DNA of 64,000 bases from Erythrobacter sp. ANT-B3C2 (lineage in GTDB: Bacteria > Pseudomonadota > Alphaproteobacteria > Sphingomonadales > Sphingomonadaceae), in contig LXQI01000026.1 in NCBI GenBank assembly GCA_001683845.1, positions 40,668-104,667 on the forward strand, written 5' to 3'. Below, piece by piece: positions 26,541 through 35,416 of the stretch. The notes beneath the pieces were generated by a model, which had not been told where the DNA came from, made no database searches, and was given only the letters and a program-made list of their open reading frames with translations. Made by a program: the position numbers and the translations under genes. How positions within the stretch are numbered: position 1 is the first letter of the stretch; each line of letters begins with the position of its first letter.

Positions 26541-28097
26541 ATGGCGTATTTCAAGGTCTTACCGAACGGAACCCGGGTGCCTAATCAGGCGACCGATAAG
26601 GCCTTCCTGTTGAGGGACAACTGGGACGACTGGTTCAAATTCTCCACGCTTTATGTGCTGTTTATCTTCGACGAAGACGGCGAGCGGCACTCAATCGGCG
26701 GCGTGAAGATCGGTCAATTCAACATGGCAGACGATCAACGAAGCCCCTCGATCCCGGACAGCTTCGATCAGCTTGACGCTCGCTTCTTCTCCCTTGGTCA
26801 AGACGATAGCTACTATGGCGAATTGAACCAGCTTGGCGCCGCGACGCGCGACCGCGTTCTCAGAGCCTTGCAAGATGTATCCCTCGACGCCGAATTATTC
26901 GAGCGCGCATTGCAGGAGAAGGTGACTGGCACGTCACTTCTGCGCTCAGTGACGCGCGCCACGGTCGAAGGGCAGTTCCATCGCATGGCTCAGGGCGGCG
27001 CGCGCCTAACCGACTATCAGTTCAGCTACACAGCGCCTGCTCGAAGCCGCAGGAAAGCGAGCCCGCTTACGCTCTCCTTTACCGTTGCCCCTGAGTCCTA
27101 TCCGCCGACCAACGTGCACGTTCTGATCGGTCGTAACGGTGTCGGCAAAACCACGATTCTCAACAACATGACCCAAGCTATCGTCGACGCGGATTCCGAC
27201 GAGGAAGAGGTCGGTGCCTTTAAAGACGAAGTGGACGACGGTGATGAGCGACTGTTTACCAGTCTCGTTTCTGTAACCTTCAGCGCGTTTGATCCGTTTG
27301 AGCCGTTGCCAACGAGGCAGGATAAATCCGAAGGGGTGCAGTATGCCTATATTGGTCTGAAGCACGTTGGACTGGGGAAGGATGGCAAGCCGCGGCCGCC
27401 GAAAACGCCCGAGGCCCTGTCTGGTGATTTTAGCAGCAGCGTCCTGATCTGCCGTCAAGGCGCGCGTGTGAGTCGGTGGCATCGCGCGCTAGAGATGCTC
27501 CAAGCTGATCCGATTTTCCGCGACGCTGAAGTGGCGACCCTCGCTCGCTCTGGGGTTGAAGCCGACGCCGTCAAAATGGAGGCGCGCCGGATCTTCAAGA
27601 ATCTGAGTTCGGGCCACAAAATCGTGTTGCTGACGATCACTCGGCTTGTCGAGACCGTCGAAGAGAAAACGTTGGTTCTACTGGACGAGCCAGAGGCGCA
27701 TCTCCATCCGCCTTTATTATCGGCGTTCATCCGAGCGCTGTCCGATTTGCTAATCAACCGCAATGGCGTGGCCGTAATTGCGACGCACTCGCCCGTCGTC
27801 CTGCAGGAAGTGCCACAGAGTTGTGTGTGGAAGATCCGTCGGACCGGTAGTCGCGCGATAGGGGAGCGGCCCGACGTGCAGACGTTCGGTGAAAACGTCG
27901 GGCTCTTGACGCGCGAGGTCTTTGGTTTGGAGGTAACGCAGTCCGGGTTCCACAAGATGCTCCGCGAGGCAACGACTGAGCTTCCAACCTATGACGCGGT
28001 CGTGCGCAAATTTAACGGTGAACTTGGCGATGAGGCCCGCGCGATCGTGCAGGGGCTTTTGGCTGCGCGCGATGACCAAGATGAAGACGATCTCTGA
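26541..28097 (+). CDS. AAA ATPase of a Septu-like pair
   Basis: A 518-aa ABC/SMC-type ATPase resembling PtuA. Walker A is GRNGVGKTT at 197-205, the signature-like LSSGHK at 355-360, Walker B LVLLDEPE at 378-385 and the H-loop THSP at 415-418. No TOPRIM domain follows, unlike OLD nucleases. The first 190 residues are an uncharacterised N-terminal extension. The stop overlaps the HNH gene start as TGATG, so the two are coupled. GC content is lower than in the backbone, consistent with acquired cargo. Confidence 0.88.
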   Translation: MAYFKVLPNGTRVPNQATDKAFLLRDNWDDWFKFSTLYVLFIFDEDGERHSIGGVKIGQFNMADDQRSPSIPDSFDQLDARFFSLGQDDSYYGELNQLGAATRDRVLRALQDVSLDAELFERALQEKVTGTSLLRSVTRATVEGQFHRMAQGGARLTDYQFSYTAPARSRRKASPLTLSFTVAPESYPPTNVHVLIGRNGVGKTTILNNMTQAIVDADSDEEEVGAFKDEVDDGDERLFTSLVSVTFSAFDPFEPLPTRQDKSEGVQYAYIGLKHVGLGKDGKPRPPKTPEALSGDFSSSVLICRQGARVSRWHRALEMLQADPIFRDAEVATLARSGVEADAVKMEARRIFKNLSSGHKIVLLTITRLVETVEEKTLVLLDEPEAHLHPPLLSAFIRALSDLLINRNGVAVIATHSPVVLQEVPQSCVWKIRRTGSRAIGERPDVQTFGENVGLLTREVFGLEVTQSGFHKMLREATTELPTYDAVVRKFNGELGDEARAIVQGLLAARDDQDEDDL

Positions 28098-28942
28098 TGC
28101 AGCCCCTAGCGCGACCGGGTCACTCAGCGCGATCCGCCTTCACGACCTGCATCGGCCGCGTTCGTAATCCCGGACTCGCTGCTCGCTTAAGTGCGGCAAC
28201 AACCACGATCGTCAACGCGTCCGCTGCGTTCGATCGGGCGGCCGCTCAAGGCACGCTCAACCAAATCGTGCCCATAGCAACGGTGGCACCAGACATCACT
28301 ACTGAGGAGATGGGCAAGGTCTACACCCAAAGGATGGCGAAGAACGGGGCACCGGGGCGCGATATCTATGACGAAATTTTCGTATCATCGCCACAGGGGC
28401 GATGTCCGCTTTGCGCGCAGCGCTCGGTGGCTACACTCGACCACCACCTGCCAAAGGCACATTACCCCGCCCTCGCAGTCGCACCTCTGAACTTGGTCCC
28501 CGCCTGTTCTGACTGTAACAAGGCTAAGCTTGACGCGATCCCCACCTGTGCCGAGGAAGTTGCGCTCCATCCATATTATGACGATCTGGGCGGCGAAGGC
28601 TGGCTAGTCGCCCGCGTCGTGCAAACGCGGCCGACTGCTTTGCGGTTCAGGGTGGCCGTCCCGGCGGTATGGAGTCCTGTACTCGCCACCCGGGTGTTAA
28701 ATCACTTTCAAACCTTAGGCTTGGCTACGCTCTATGCGTCTGAATCTGCCGAGGAGCTCATAAACATACGGCATCAGCTTGTCACGTTGAGGGCAAGCGA
28801 CGCGGTGGCTGGGGTGAGGAATGAACTCGGACGGCGAGCGGTGAGTTGCGAAGTCGGGCGGCAAAACGGTTGGCGGGCGGCGGCCTATCGAGCCTGGCAC
28901 GAGAGCGATTGGTTCTGCGCGGGCGGTTTCGAACCGACCTAG
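28097..28942 (+). CDS. HNH nuclease of a Septu-like pair
   Basis: A 281-aa protein with a zinc-type HNH core: C103xxC106, DHHLP at 115-119, N132, and C137xxC140-N141. This is the layout of PtuB-like nucleases. The N-terminal 95 residues are helical and may contact the ATPase. It directly overlaps the ATPase gene. Known Septu pairs protect against phage; activity here is inferred from domains and arrangement only. Confidence 0.87.
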   Translation: MQPLARPGHSARSAFTTCIGRVRNPGLAARLSAATTTIVNASAAFDRAAAQGTLNQIVPIATVAPDITTEEMGKVYTQRMAKNGAPGRDIYDEIFVSSPQGRCPLCAQRSVATLDHHLPKAHYPALAVAPLNLVPACSDCNKAKLDAIPTCAEEVALHPYYDDLGGEGWLVARVVQTRPTALRFRVAVPAVWSPVLATRVLNHFQTLGLATLYASESAEELINIRHQLVTLRASDAVAGVRNELGRRAVSCEVGRQNGWRAAAYRAWHESDWFCAGGFEPT

Positions 28943-29014
28943 CGGCGAAATTTTCTGTTCTTCGTAGTCCATTTAGGTGGAAGAGGATTGCCAACGAACG
29001 CTATTCGGAACGGC

Positions 29015-29722
29015 TTACTTCTTCTTCGGCTTGAGGGTGCTGGTCGGATAACCGAACGCAAAGAAAAAATGCGACACGCGGATGGTGCCGTGGCTGGGAG
29101 CGAGCGCGGGATCACGATCGTGTTCGGTATCGAAGTCGGCGGCCGCGAACAGCGTTGACGGCTTAGCGATTGCGCCGCCGGCGGAGGCAGGCCGCAGCCG
29201 TAGCGCAGTCGCAAGACTTTTGTCCTCCAGCGCCATGCGCAGAGGAGGTACGACATCGGGCTCCGGATCGAGGAGTACGCCGACCATCGCCGCAACGGCT
29301 TGCTGGCGACTGTATATCCCGGTGACGAAGCGGCCGAGGCCTTGGTCGCGAAGGTAGTGGTTTCGATGGCTCTTCTGCCGCCCGATTCGCTTAAACTCGA
29401 ATACAAGACGCATGCCCAGTGCATCGTTGTTCCAACCGTAGACGATATCGGTCCGCCGTTCCTGTATCAGGGCTCCTGTCGCTGGATCGATCTCGCCGAT
29501 GATGTCCTCCGCCGACCACATGCCGAGCAGCCCTCGCTGTCGTGCGGTATGGTTCTCGACGTAGATCTTCAGCCGCTTGGTGAGCGCGGCTTCCTTGGTG
29601 TTCGAGTTGAATTGGGGATGGGGCCGGTCTGCGAGTTCGATCCAGCCTTGCCGAAGCGCTTCTACCGCCTCGGTGGCCGGCTGGATGGGGAAGGCCGAAA
29701 GCCAGTCGTCCGTCGAGCTCAC
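29015..29722 (-). CDS. Methylase-linked protein with possible PD-(D/E)xK site
   Basis: A 235-aa protein encoded directly downstream of the large methylase with a 4-bp overlap. No named family was recognised. Residues TDIVYGWNND (D92) and RLVFEFKR (E109, K111) sit at a spacing that fits a PD-(D/E)xK nuclease core, and a restriction role would fit the context. The C-terminal third has FFFAFGYPTSTLKPKKK, a basic end. It converges with the HNH gene. The nuclease call is inference. Confidence 0.6.
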   Translation of the reverse strand: MSSTDDWLSAFPIQPATEAVEALRQGWIELADRPHPQFNSNTKEAALTKRLKIYVENHTARQRGLLGMWSAEDIIGEIDPATGALIQERRTDIVYGWNNDALGMRLVFEFKRIGRQKSHRNHYLRDQGLGRFVTGIYSRQQAVAAMVGVLLDPEPDVVPPLRMALEDKSLATALRLRPASAGGAIAKPSTLFAAADFDTEHDRDPALAPSHGTIRVSHFFFAFGYPTSTLKPKKK

Positions 29723-32700
29723 GCGACCTCCGCAGGCATCGATGATCCGGCGCGGGCTTGAACGGTCCGCACGATGTGCTCGGCGTCACGAAAGGCCTGA
29801 CGAATAGTCCAGCTTCGCTGGGTTAAGGGCCGGACGAGATAGAGCGATCCCTCGATCCATATATGAGCATCGGGCACCAGCGTGAGGGACTCCCCAGCAG
29901 GGATGGCGCGCAATCCGGCGCTTCTGAGCTGTGCCAAAGTCGTCAGCACAAGCTCGTCGTCGATGGTGCTGTCAACCTTTGGTGCAGCAGTTGGCTGATC
30001 CGCGTAAGTAATCCGCACGATGCCGGATGGACCCGCGCGGGACGGATCGCTAGCGACTACGCCGACGTGGAAGCGACCGCGGCCCTGGGTGCGGGTGCGC
30101 CACGTGGTAAGCGCTTTGGCCAATGCTTCAGCGTAGGTCTTGAAGTCTTCGGCGGCCGCCGGGTGCTGCGCCGGCGTGTCGAGGCTTCGGAAGCTGCGCG
30201 GCCTGATCGAAGGCATCAACACCCTGACTGTCTCTTCAACTAGCGCTTGTTCCTGTGGTGTCAGCCCGAAGTAAGCGAAAATGGCCTTATCGAGTGTAAG
30301 TCGCAGCGCGCTGTAGCGAGGGCCCTGCTCCAGCTCGGTGAGCCTTGTGAGTTCGCCCATGTAACCCCTGATCTCATCGAGCGCGGCCTTGGCCGCTTCG
30401 GGGTTCGGTGCGTCCTCCGGGGCGAAGAACGGAAAGGTCTCGACGTCCGCGAGATGCACGCCGTTGCGTTCGCAAAGCATCTTCCAGCCCCGCATCATCA
30501 GAAAGTATTTCGCGAGGCTGGACCGAAGGTAGACGGCCGCGAACTGAAGGAGCGCCGCGTCTTCGCGCTTGCCTGCGATCACGCCGACGCTGTGCGTGAA
30601 GCTCGCCGGGCCATCGTAATAGGCGGCTCTTACGCTGTGGTCCTGCTTCGAGAAGCCGTCCGGAAATAGTACGCGCGGTCCATCAAAAACGGCTTTTACG
30701 CTGTCATTTAACCCGACGACAAACTTCTGATCCTTGGGCCAGGGAGTAAGCAAGTCGTAATGCAAAACGGGGGAGCCGGCGCTAAGCGCTGCGACCGGCA
30801 CAAAAGGCTTGTCGCGCAACGGTTCGGCGCTGACTGCTTCCCGGCTCTTATCATTGAGATGGATGCCTTTGCGATTCACCCAGCGGCGGAACTCGCGTGG
30901 CCCTTTCCAGAAGTCGGCAAACACTCCCCGCGCCGTCAGTCGCGCCCAGATGGCCAAGTCATTGGCGTCACCCCACATCAGAGTGACTAGGAGCTGCGGG
31001 TCCTGTGCGACCGATCGGGTCTGGAGCTGATGACGGTCTGCCGACTGCATTGTGAGACGGCCGAGCGCCAAGCTCATATCCGCCTTGGGTACGCAATAAT
31101 CGAAGGTCTCGCCAAACGGGATCGCGGGCAGTGTCGCCTTCGAGCGTTTTTCGCCAAGGAACACATGGCAGGTGTTCTCGGCGGTCGGAAACAAAAGTCC
31201 CTGAAGGTCGCCGAAGTTGATCAGGCGCTGCGGTCGGTAAGCGACAAGCAAATGCGAGACGAATGAAGCACTGGACCCGCCAAGAAACTGGCCGATGGGC
31301 AGGATAAGGCAGACTCGGCCGCCCTCGGCAAGGAATTCATGCGCGCGCAAGGCGTAGGCACCCGCAATCTGCCGCCGAACGAAGGGTGCATCTGCCCGGG
31401 TCGCCCATTCGTCCGCCGACGTGTGGGCCTCACCCTCCGGTTCGGCCCAGGGAGGGTTCGAAATGATCAACGAGAAGCGTCGACCCGCATAGGCGTGATC
31501 TTGGCGAAAGAAGTCGGCGTTGGCCTTCCCGTGGTGAAGGTTTCCCCCGTCGAGCGACGGCAGCTTTACGTCCTCACGCTCCTGCGCCTCCATTATATCA
31601 GCCGGGTCGAGACCCTCGAGGAGCGACAGGTAAAGGCTGAAGGCGGTCACGCGACACGCCATGAAGTTGATGTCGCTGCCAAAGATGCGGCGGCGCAGAA
31701 GCTCTCCGCGTTCGGCAAAGCTGAGTTGCCGCTTCTCTCGAGCTTCGGACAGCGCGATCAGACGCCGGTATGCGGTCGTGAGTAGAATCCCCGACCCGCA
31801 AGCGCCGTCGTAGATCGTCTCCTCAAGCGGGTCCGGGGAAAGGGCGAAGGCTTGATCGACCGCGAGCATCGCTAGGTTGCGCGGCGTGTAGTAGGCACCG
31901 TCCTCAGCTTGCTGCTCGGCGGAGAGGAACGATTCGTAGAGGCCGGAAAGCAACTCGACGGGAATGTAACTGAAGTCGTAGTTCCAGAAGTCGCCCTGGC
32001 CCGTCCCCATGTCCGTGCGTCTGAGGAACTCGTCGAGAAGCCCGAAACCCTGAGGGGTCAGCGCCGACCATGGTCCGTGCCGATCGTCACCCAGAAAGTC
32101 GCCGTTGAAGTCGGCGCGCAGACGATCGATCAGCGCCCCGATACCGTTTTGGTCGGTCCGCGCGACGAGGCTGTGCAGCTGGCCGACTTCACGGCGAAGC
32201 CGATAAGTCTCGCCTACGATGCCGCGATGCTCGAGATATGAGACGAACAGCACCTGCCCCATGAGTAGTTCGGCCAGCCGACGACGCGCGTTCTCCTGCG
32301 GCACGCCCTCGAAGCCACCGCTCGTCAACTTGGAGACGGCGGTGGTGAGATTGGCGAGCAGTTTGCGATCGACCCGTGCCTTTACGTCGAACCAGCTAGG
32401 GGACCGTCGCGACAGGTTGGCCGAGACGATGTCGAGCGCCGAGAACGGGCCGTCAGGCCTCGCCTCGCCGAGCGTAAGAGGTTCACCGGCGTTCTTGAGC
32501 TTCCGAGCCGGCACGGCGAGCGCCTTCTCGCCCTTTATCTCGATCACAACGGTGGCGAGGTTCTGATTCCAAATGCGCTGCCGAGCCTCGTCCAACGCCT
32601 TCGCCGTCATGGGCGCCTCATCGCCGCCTACGAAAACGACGGTCGGCACTCCTTCGACGTCGAAAACCGCCTGTGCCCGGACAGCGCCATCCGGCTTCAG

Positions 32701-32823
32701 CAACGTCTTAATCTCTAGTGCGTAAGGGTGCGTCTCGGGCACCGCCTCGCCGCGCATATGCAGAACTGCTGGCTCTGCGGCGTAGCCGAGCCTTTCAAGC
32801 CAGTTCTGCGTAGCGGATGTCAC
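29719..32823 (-). CDS. N6-adenine DNA methylase, type I/IIG-like
   Basis: A 1034-aa protein with an N-terminal region carrying a VVIEIKGEK segment (about 92-100), an N6-methylase core with motif I DGACGSG at 339-345 and motif IV NPPW at 456-459, and a long C-terminal part that may hold target recognition. No HsdS or HsdR gene is adjacent. With the 235-aa partner it looks like a two-gene restriction-modification or defence module. The EIK in the N-terminal part could mark a nuclease-like fold, but this is weak. Confidence 0.85.
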   Translation of the reverse strand: MTSATQNWLERLGYAAEPAVLHMRGEAVPETHPYALEIKTLLKPDGAVRAQAVFDVEGVPTVVFVGGDEAPMTAKALDEARQRIWNQNLATVVIEIKGEKALAVPARKLKNAGEPLTLGEARPDGPFSALDIVSANLSRRSPSWFDVKARVDRKLLANLTTAVSKLTSGGFEGVPQENARRRLAELLMGQVLFVSYLEHRGIVGETYRLRREVGQLHSLVARTDQNGIGALIDRLRADFNGDFLGDDRHGPWSALTPQGFGLLDEFLRRTDMGTGQGDFWNYDFSYIPVELLSGLYESFLSAEQQAEDGAYYTPRNLAMLAVDQAFALSPDPLEETIYDGACGSGILLTTAYRRLIALSEAREKRQLSFAERGELLRRRIFGSDINFMACRVTAFSLYLSLLEGLDPADIMEAQEREDVKLPSLDGGNLHHGKANADFFRQDHAYAGRRFSLIISNPPWAEPEGEAHTSADEWATRADAPFVRRQIAGAYALRAHEFLAEGGRVCLILPIGQFLGGSSASFVSHLLVAYRPQRLINFGDLQGLLFPTAENTCHVFLGEKRSKATLPAIPFGETFDYCVPKADMSLALGRLTMQSADRHQLQTRSVAQDPQLLVTLMWGDANDLAIWARLTARGVFADFWKGPREFRRWVNRKGIHLNDKSREAVSAEPLRDKPFVPVAALSAGSPVLHYDLLTPWPKDQKFVVGLNDSVKAVFDGPRVLFPDGFSKQDHSVRAAYYDGPASFTHSVGVIAGKREDAALLQFAAVYLRSSLAKYFLMMRGWKMLCERNGVHLADVETFPFFAPEDAPNPEAAKAALDEIRGYMGELTRLTELEQGPRYSALRLTLDKAIFAYFGLTPQEQALVEETVRVLMPSIRPRSFRSLDTPAQHPAAAEDFKTYAEALAKALTTWRTRTQGRGRFHVGVVASDPSRAGPSGIVRITYADQPTAAPKVDSTIDDELVLTTLAQLRSAGLRAIPAGESLTLVPDAHIWIEGSLYLVRPLTQRSWTIRQAFRDAEHIVRTVQARAGSSMPAEVA

Positions 32824-32923
32824 TGAATGGTTCCTTCCCGACCGATCAAGACATAACAGAACGTAATAGGAACATACAAACAGGGTTGCTTAGCCCTGGT
32901 CGCATTTAGGCGATGGATCACAA

Positions 32924-33442
32924 TCATAACGACCGCCGCTTTGCGGAGTATGATCGAGCTGCTTCCAAGCCGGCACCGCGACCGTGCACATTTGGCAGTG
33001 AGAACAAGTCGAGCTGCCCGGCACTCGCTGACGCGTCCGGGAGCGCGAAGCCATCGCGAAGCACGTGAAGATGCGGGTCGAGGCGGACCAGTAGAACATC
33101 CGCTTCGGGTGCTGCTCCTCCTTCTTCGATCAAAGCCCATTCGCCCGTAGTGCTGAGCGCCAGCCTCTGGCCCCAGAGCGCGATAAACGACCTGGCCCGG
33201 AGCTGCTTGCGAAGGTCGGCGAACGACCGCCTGTGCGCTTCCAGCTCCAAGTTGAAGCGGTCGCGCAGCAACACGGCAATCCGTAGAACCAAGATCGTCT
33301 GCCAGGTGAACTGGGCCGGCGAGCCCTTGCCCCGCGGACGCACATCCGGCGGCAGCAGCGCGCGGCGGCTCGTCCACTCGCGAAGCTTGTCTGTCGACAG
33401 GCCGGAGAGCTGGGACGCGATCGGGGCAGGAACGTAGCGCAG
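32924..33442 (-). CDS. MerR-like helix-turn-helix protein, probable CTG start
   Basis: A reading frame of 172 codons opens RYVPAPIASQLSGLSTDKL REW, a winged-HTH pattern, then RFNLELEAHRRSFADLRK and LALSTTGEWALIEE. The N-terminal HTH lies upstream of the first standard start (GTG 33343). AAGGAGG at 33448-33454 points to the CTG at 33440-33442, 5 nt downstream. Two dyads just upstream suggest autoregulation. It lies between the methylase and the resolvase scar; its function is unknown. Confidence 0.6.
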   Translation of the reverse strand: MRYVPAPIASQLSGLSTDKLREWTSRRALLPPDVRPRGKGSPAQFTWQTILVLRIAVLLRDRFNLELEAHRRSFADLRKQLRARSFIALWGQRLALSTTGEWALIEEGGAAPEADVLLVRLDPHLHVLRDGFALPDASASAGQLDLFSLPNVHGRGAGLEAARSYSAKRRSL

Positions 33443-33456
33443 GATGGCCTCCTTGC

Positions 33457-33510
33457 AGAAAGGGGGTCTTACCCGATCTTTGACTAAGAACGGGTATCAA
33501 ACCCGTTCTT
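33457..33510. promoter_or_regulatory. Double dyad operator candidate
   Basis: A perfect 10-bp inverted repeat, AAGAACGGGT with ACCCGTTCTT around a 5-nt centre, occupies 33486-33510. A degenerate copy (AGAAAGGGGGT, 3 nt, ACCCGATCTT) lies at 33457-33480, with centres 29 bp apart. Both sit just upstream of the HTH gene's ribosome site. Confidence 0.65.
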
Positions 33511-33604
33511 CTTCGTAAAGGACCAGCTGACAGGTCAGAAGTGAGCACGCCGCAGTTCATGCGGCCCATCGCTCCTCGCCAAGCGGTGTCCGCTGGGACG
33601 AAGG

Positions 33605-33850
33605 CGCGAATAACCTGGCCATCGCCGCCATTCGCAATGCTCGATCGGTTGCGTAGGTAGTCCACGCGAATCTCACCCCGTCGAGCACGCCCAGCACGTA
33701 GCGCGATCTCGTACGCCGTGAGTTTGGGCGGTTGGTCAAACTGAACGCCCAGCGCCTTGGCCGTGACCCAGGCGCTGCTGGTGCGTTGGTTGATAAATTC
33801 GCGCTCGAACTCGGCAATGCCAGCGAACACGGTCAGCACCAACCAGCTTG
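33605..33850 (-). pseudogene. Serine recombinase/resolvase remnant
   Basis: The stretch LVLTVFAGIAEFEREF is the conserved middle of resolvase/invertase proteins, and GVQFDQPPKLT resembles the start of their C-terminal DNA-binding part. The catalytic N-terminal domain with its Ser is absent, and the HTH end is degenerate. It is fused at its 5' side to a DUF5818 fragment. Confidence 0.7.
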
Positions 33851-33966
33851 GCCGCATGCCGGTCGTGATCGAGCGCCCATACGCCGCCATCGTCGATCTT
33901 CAGCACCAGTCCACGCTTCGAGTTCAGCAGAAGCCCCTCAAGCCGATGACGTGTACCCATCGGCAT
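33836..33966 (-). pseudogene. DUF5818 gene fragment
   Basis: The N-terminal part of a DUF5818 protein (MPMGTRHRLEGLLLNSKRG, then DDGGVWALD) starts at ATG 33966, overlapping the integrase stop as ATGA. After HAAKLVG, near 33840-33850, the sequence passes into the resolvase remnant. The open frame runs on to 33736 but the later residues are not DUF5818-like. Confidence 0.65.
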
Positions 33967-35216
33967 CAGGCGGCCTGCTTCAGCTTCTTGCGGTCGAAGA
34001 GGGCGCGCACGTACCGGTCCCACTTCGCCATGGCAGCCTTCTTCTCGGGCATGTAGTTCCACCGGTCGTAGTTTTTCGAGCTCACGTCCTGGAGCGAGTG
34101 ATTCTGGATGCGGTCTCGGATCTCCTTGGCGATGCCGGCCTTGCCAGCCAGCGTCTTCCACGTGCGCCTGAGGTCCCGGTTGCTGGCGAACGGGATCACG
34201 CCGCGATCCCGTTGCCGCCACGTGAACGCGTACAGCGTGCCATGGGTAACCGGCCTCTTGGGATCCTTGGCGGACGGGAAGAACCAGCCCGCCGGTGACG
34301 GCGTGATCGACTCGATGAGTTCAGCGGCGAGCGAGGGCAGGGGGATGGCGTGCGGTTGCAAGTTCTTCGTCTTGGACCAGTCGATGATCCGCTCTCTCGC
34401 GTCCCACTGGTCGACGTGCAGACTGGCGATCTCCTCGACCCGCTGACCGGTGAGCATGATAAGCTGCAGGGCGCGAGGATAGGAGGGGTGGACCGGCACG
34501 TCCGGGCAGTCGAGCCAACGGTAGAGCTTCACGAACTCGTCTTCGTCGAGCCAGCGCGTGCCCTGCACCTTGGGTTCGGTCGGGATGCCTGAGGCGGGAT
34601 TGAATGGGATGCGGAAGCGCCGGGGGGAGGCGCTGCGGTAGTCGTGCTCCGACTTCATGCCCCAGCTGTAGGCAGCGTGGAGGTAGCAACGCACGTGGTC
34701 GGCCATTGACCGGGCACCACGTTCGTAGATTGGCCGGATTAGTTCTACCAACTCCTCGGGCTCGATCTCGCGAGCAAGCCGGTTAGGCCCCAGGGTGCCG
34801 GCGATCTTGTTGAGGCCCTTCTCGGCCTCTTTCCAAGACGGCTTACCTGCGGTCCTGAGCGAAGCGACATAGCCCTCGAACAGGTCGCCCACTGTGCCCG
34901 GGCGCGCGTCGCCGCTGATCTTGATGCTGCGGCCTTTCTGGATGGCGTCCGAGAAGTCGCGCTTGAACACCTCGCGCGCCTGGGCGAGCGACATGGACGG
35001 GTACGCACCGAGCTTCTTCTTAGTGCGCTTACCGTCCCGCCATTGCTGCGCCATCCAGTCGGCGATGACGCGCCTGGGCATGGCGCGGACGATCAGCACC
35101 AGGCGACCGGTCCCGCGGCCCTCGCCATCTGTGAGGTTCTCCTGCTTGCCGGTTTGCTCCACGCGTTTGAGCGCCTGGCGTATCGCGCCGTCGGTCAAGC
35201 TGCCCATCTCTCGCAC
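33966..35216 (-). CDS. int: Tyrosine recombinase integrase of the ICE
   Basis: A 416-aa phage-type integrase. It has an N-terminal arm-binding part (about 1-100), a SAM-like core-binding domain (100-200) and a catalytic domain with R259 (TGQRVEE), K284 region, R350/R351 (RDLRRTWK), H373 (QNHSLQ) and Tyr383 (KNYDRW). All catalytic positions look present. It lies at the element edge, reading away from the truncated radC, as expected for an ICE integrase. ATG 35207 is an alternative start. Confidence 0.93.
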   Translation of the reverse strand: MREMGSLTDGAIRQALKRVEQTGKQENLTDGEGRGTGRLVLIVRAMPRRVIADWMAQQWRDGKRTKKKLGAYPSMSLAQAREVFKRDFSDAIQKGRSIKISGDARPGTVGDLFEGYVASLRTAGKPSWKEAEKGLNKIAGTLGPNRLAREIEPEELVELIRPIYERGARSMADHVRCYLHAAYSWGMKSEHDYRSASPRRFRIPFNPASGIPTEPKVQGTRWLDEDEFVKLYRWLDCPDVPVHPSYPRALQLIMLTGQRVEEIASLHVDQWDARERIIDWSKTKNLQPHAIPLPSLAAELIESITPSPAGWFFPSAKDPKRPVTHGTLYAFTWRQRDRGVIPFASNRDLRRTWKTLAGKAGIAKEIRDRIQNHSLQDVSSKNYDRWNYMPEKKAAMAKWDRYVRALFDRKKLKQAA

Positions 35217-35339
35217 TCCCGACCCGTTGAGAACACCGCTGCGCTGGGGTCAGTATGCGGGTGCTGTACAGCTCCCGATCCCCCAACAACCGCCCCCAAT
35301 ATGCGCACAACACCCCAACCCACGCAAGGCGAAAAAAGC

Positions 35340-35416
35340 TCAGTGCATCAGGGGTATCTAGCGTGATCAAGCGTGATCGAATGAGGGTAATAAGGGTGGT
35401 TGTGGACCAGGATCAG
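35340..35416. other. Candidate attachment site at the ICE/radC junction
   Basis: RadC homology stops after HNHP (codons around 35397-35408). Just outside it, GCGTGATCAA and GCGTGATCGA form a 10-bp tandem repeat at 35361-35380, which may be an integrase-binding site. The exact core cannot be set without the other end of the ICE. Confidence 0.5.

Noticed and set aside
33486-33510. Perfect dyad as a Rho-independent terminator
   Set aside because: No T-run follows on either strand, and a second similar dyad sits next to a ribosome site, which fits an operator better.
32820-33890. One 356-codon gene for the resolvase
   Set aside because: Only about 80 codons resemble resolvase; the rest overlaps the HTH gene in another frame and has no domain.
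35217-35347. tRNA gene as integration target
   Set aside because: No tRNA fold was found near the integrase; the chromosomal side is the radC coding sequence.
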